A DNA stretch of 64,000 nt from a virus: positions 1-64,000 of the IMG/VR virus record IMGVR_UViG_3300042291_000957; one strand, given 5' to 3'. Below are positions 62,010-64,000 of this stretch, in pieces; positions within the stretch are counted from its first letter, which is position 1; each line of letters starts with the position of its first letter. The notes below the pieces were generated by a model. It searched no databases. It saw only the letters and a program-made list of their open reading frames with translations, and had not been told where the DNA came from. The position numbers and the translations under genes were made by a program.

Positions 62010-64000
62010 TTAAATTTCACCTGTGTTCTTGAGACGCAATGGTATGTAAATAAATTCAACGGCCTTGGTTGGCTCAATGGCAACATCTACATATAATTCA
62101 TTACGATCAATTCTACTTGGTGTGTTGTTGGTTTCGTCGCATACTACTGCAAAGTCATAGATAGCTCTTAGACCCACTAGTTCCAGCAACAAACTTTCTA
62201 CAGCTTGTTTGATCTCGTCACGGGTGATAGAATCATTTGGCTCAAAGATATATGGGCGAGCTAGTTTTGTTAGTTGACTACGTAGATATACAACTAAACG
62301 AGCTACGTTAATACGATCCAGTGCTGATGCATTTCTTGCACGAGTCTTTTGACCATAAGCTACCAGTCCTGTGCCAACAAAGAACGGAATTGGATTAACC
62401 TTTAGATCATACAGTGTATCTCTTTGACCGTTGTTTAAAGCAACGCTTTGGAATTCACCGGTCAACGAATCAATGTATCCCACTGCTGTGGCATTAGTAA
62501 TACCACCACGGCGTGTACCTGCTGGGGCAAACCAAGGAAAGCTCACTTGGTCGCTTAGAGCAATAGTTCTTAGCATCATGTGACTGGCTGGAACCACAGC
62601 ATTTGCGCCTGTAAGATCAGTGGTAAATCCATTTGGATAGTAAACCGCTGCATATTCGTCATAGGTAACAATACCATTGTCTCCGTTGTCCAGTGCTAGA
62701 TTAGCATTGGTACCCCAGGTAGTTAGACTTGTTGCATCACTCTTTAGACGCAATGGTGTATCACCGACCACAAAAGCTGTGACCTTGCGATCCAGATTCA
62801 AGTTGATTAGATTGCTGAGTGCTTCTGGATATCCAGGGCAAGCAATTAGGTTGAAGTTTCTGCGTTCTTCATCACGAGCTTCTTCGCTGGTGTCAATGGC
62901 GCTCTTCAATGCAGCAACCACAGCTGATCTCTGGGCCTTGCGACCAAAGCTGCCTGAACCATCTTCATTGTTAGGGCTAGCAGTGGTCCAACGATCTGGC
63001 CAGTATGCTTCCATACTTGGTGATCCTGATTGTCTTTCGTTGTCTGCTGTAGTATCAATATAACCATCGTTGTATTTCTTGACGTTTCCACCGCTTCTAC
63101 GTAGGTTCCACAGCAACATGCCTTTGGGATATAGATCTGGATCCGGTGCATCTGGATCTAAAAAGTTGTTGGTCAACAAGTCTTTGATTGATCCAGTAGG
63201 CGCAGCCGTAGTCGAGCCTCCAGTTGTACCTGCACGAGCATCTGCAAATAACACACCTTCTTCTGTGGTTTGATCGGTTTTGTCAACCAGAACCCATTTT
63301 AGTGCAAGTTTTGTGCCTGCGTCAGGATTGAATTTGTATATGCTTGGGAAATTTTCTAGATCTGCTGTGCTGATCCAAATATCACCGCTGACCAGCGCAG
63401 TGCCGTCAGTTTGTGTTTCAGGCATTGTTGCGGATACAAGTGGACCTTCTGGATCAGTGCCAGTGTATCCTGTGAAGTTTTGATAGCCCACCCAGGTTGT
63501 GCCATTGTGAATCATTAGATCTACATCGCCAAAGGCAGGATTGTACCATAGTTGTCCGTCTGCTGGCTCTTCTAATGGAGCATCCGGAGTGGCAGCAAAC
63601 ACATCACCAACCAATGGAATCCATAAGGAAGCCAAATAACCTTCTTGTGCTCCTGTGGCCAAGCCACCTGACAATGCGTAGAAATTACTGGTGCCAGCAC
63701 CTGTTTCTAGGTTGTAGGCTGTAAACAATGTACTAACAGCAGTACCTGTGACATCAGTTAGTCTGATGTCGCCACCGGTCTTGTGTGTGATCACTAATTC
63801 GTTGCTGGTAGTAACACTAGCAACTACGTTGTTTGTGATAGCATCGCCAGCTGAATCAGTGTAACTAGCAGCGTTAATTAATCCTGCGATTGTAAACGCA
63901 TCGTCTGCTGTGCCTGCTGCTGTGAATGTAAATGAAGCTGCTGTGCTCAGTGCAGTATCTCCAACAATCGACTGTTTGATTGTGAAGGTTCTTGCTACTG
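62010..64000 (-). CDS. gp18: tail sheath protein gp18, 5' end beyond window
   Basis: The frame runs open to the window edge, so the N-terminus is missing; the GTG at 63794 is only an internal start-like codon. The last 90 residues (IFEPNDSITRDEIKQAVESLLLELVGLRAIYDF, then DETNNTPSRIDRNELYVDVAIEPTKAVEFIYIPL) are the tail sheath C-terminal domain. Residues around 63550-63480 contain GQLWYNPAFGDVDLMIHNGTTWVGYQ, an inserted module shared with tail-fibre-like proteins. Upstream of gp19 as in T4. Confidence 0.92.
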   Translation of the reverse strand, partial: VARTFTIKQSIVGDTALSTAASFTFTAAGTADDAFTIAGLINAASYTDSAGDAITNNVVASVTTSNELVITHKTGGDIRLTDVTGTAVSTLFTAYNLETGAGTSNFYALSGGLATGAQEGYLASLWIPLVGDVFAATPDAPLEEPADGQLWYNPAFGDVDLMIHNGTTWVGYQNFTGYTGTDPEGPLVSATMPETQTDGTALVSGDIWISTADLENFPSIYKFNPDAGTKLALKWVLVDKTDQTTEEGVLFADARAGTTGGSTTAAPTGSIKDLLTNNFLDPDAPDPDLYPKGMLLWNLRRSGGNVKKYNDGYIDTTADNERQSGSPSMEAYWPDRWTTASPNNEDGSGSFGRKAQRSAVVAALKSAIDTSEEARDEERRNFNLIACPGYPEALSNLINLNLDRKVTAFVVGDTPLRLKSDATSLTTWGTNANLALDNGDNGIVTYDEYAAVYYPNGFTTDLTGANAVVPASHMMLRTIALSDQVSFPWFAPAGTRRGGITNATAVGYIDSLTGEFQSVALNNGQRDTLYDLKVNPIPFFVGTGLVAYGQKTRARNASALDRINVARLVVYLRSQLTKLARPYIFEPNDSITRDEIKQAVESLLLELVGLRAIYDFAVVCDETNNTPSRIDRNELYVDVAIEPTKAVEFIYIPLRLKNTGEI

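Noticed and set aside
62677-63724. + strand ORFs opposite gp18
   Set aside because: They are antisense shadows of a clear sheath gene with high-quality coding on the - strand.
1-64000. tRNA genes, rRNA, CRISPR arrays
   Set aside because: No cloverleaf with a T-arm GGTTCRANTCC and a matched acceptor stem, and no regularly spaced direct repeats with unique spacers, were found by reading.
1-64000. Insertion sequences, integrase or att sites
   Set aside because: No transposase or recombinase ORF or terminal inverted repeats were seen; the HNH gene at 2047 is free-standing.

Overview
The window is part of the genome of a large T4-like (Tevenvirinae-like, contractile-tailed) bacteriophage. The core set is diagnostic: DnaB-type helicase gp41 and primase gp61, UvsW, UvsX, a UvsY candidate, gp32, large and small terminase (gp17, gp16), head-completion protein gp4, tail tube gp19 and tail sheath gp18. 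Gene content (carbamoyltransferase, tryptophan-halogenase-like enzyme, BI-1 membrane protein, 2OG-Fe(II) oxygenase, many sugar genes, small ORFs) resembles T4-like phages of aquatic bacteria. No photosynthesis genes, tRNAs or CRISPR arrays were seen, and the host cannot be fixed from this window.
Layout. (1) About 1-15.8 kb, + strand, higher GC: an early region of small genes, nearly every one or two behind its own strong TTGACA-17-TATAAT promoter and a near-repeated leader (ACACATACANACACA...GGAGC). Recognisable members are an AAA ATPase, a MoxR-type ATPase with a metallopeptidase/VWA partner, a winged-helix-like protein, an HNH nuclease, a SWIM zinc finger, a YubB/DUF1281-like protein and a zinc metallopeptidase. 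Inside this arm are a 1.45-kb island (8891-10335) almost lacking TC and CC on the coding strand, and a promoter-driven segment without ORFs at about 13.5-13.8 kb that looks like a structured RNA. (2) 15.8-22.5 kb: a mixed-strand junction with two SGNH-like hydrolases, the AT-rich flavin halogenase and BI-1. (3) 22.5-29.9 kb, - strand: replication block (gp41, carbamoyltransferase, gp61, a DnaE-like fragment, a possible clamp-loader subunit). (4) 29.9-39.4 kb, - strand: a dense, translationally coupled sugar operon (GalE-like epimerase, CapE/WbvB-type dehydratase, RmlD-type reductase, UDP-GlcNAc 2-epimerase, methyltransferases, glycosyltransferases, cupin, 2OG oxygenase). (5) 40.1-42.7 kb: UvsW and a helicase-associated unknown. 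(6) 42.8-49.9 kb: a second glycosylation block with five diverged paralogous GT-B-like proteins, GT-A enzymes and a nucleotidyltransferase-cupin fusion. (7) 49.9-52.8 kb: UvsY/UvsX/gp32. (8) 53-64 kb, - strand: virion assembly and packaging genes, ending inside gp18 at the window edge.
Regulation visible in sequence. Early genes use host-sigma70-like promoters. Late and virion genes carry a T4-late-like TAAATA element, often exactly 5 nt before ATG, which together with several TATAAT-N5/6-ATG early cases predicts many leaderless mRNAs. Terminators with GAAA or UUCG loops are frequent.
Working picture: early left-arm proteins reprogramme the host, the central block replicates and recombines DNA, the interleaved sugar genes build or modify a surface glycan (or glycosylate virion parts or DNA), and the right arm makes the particle.
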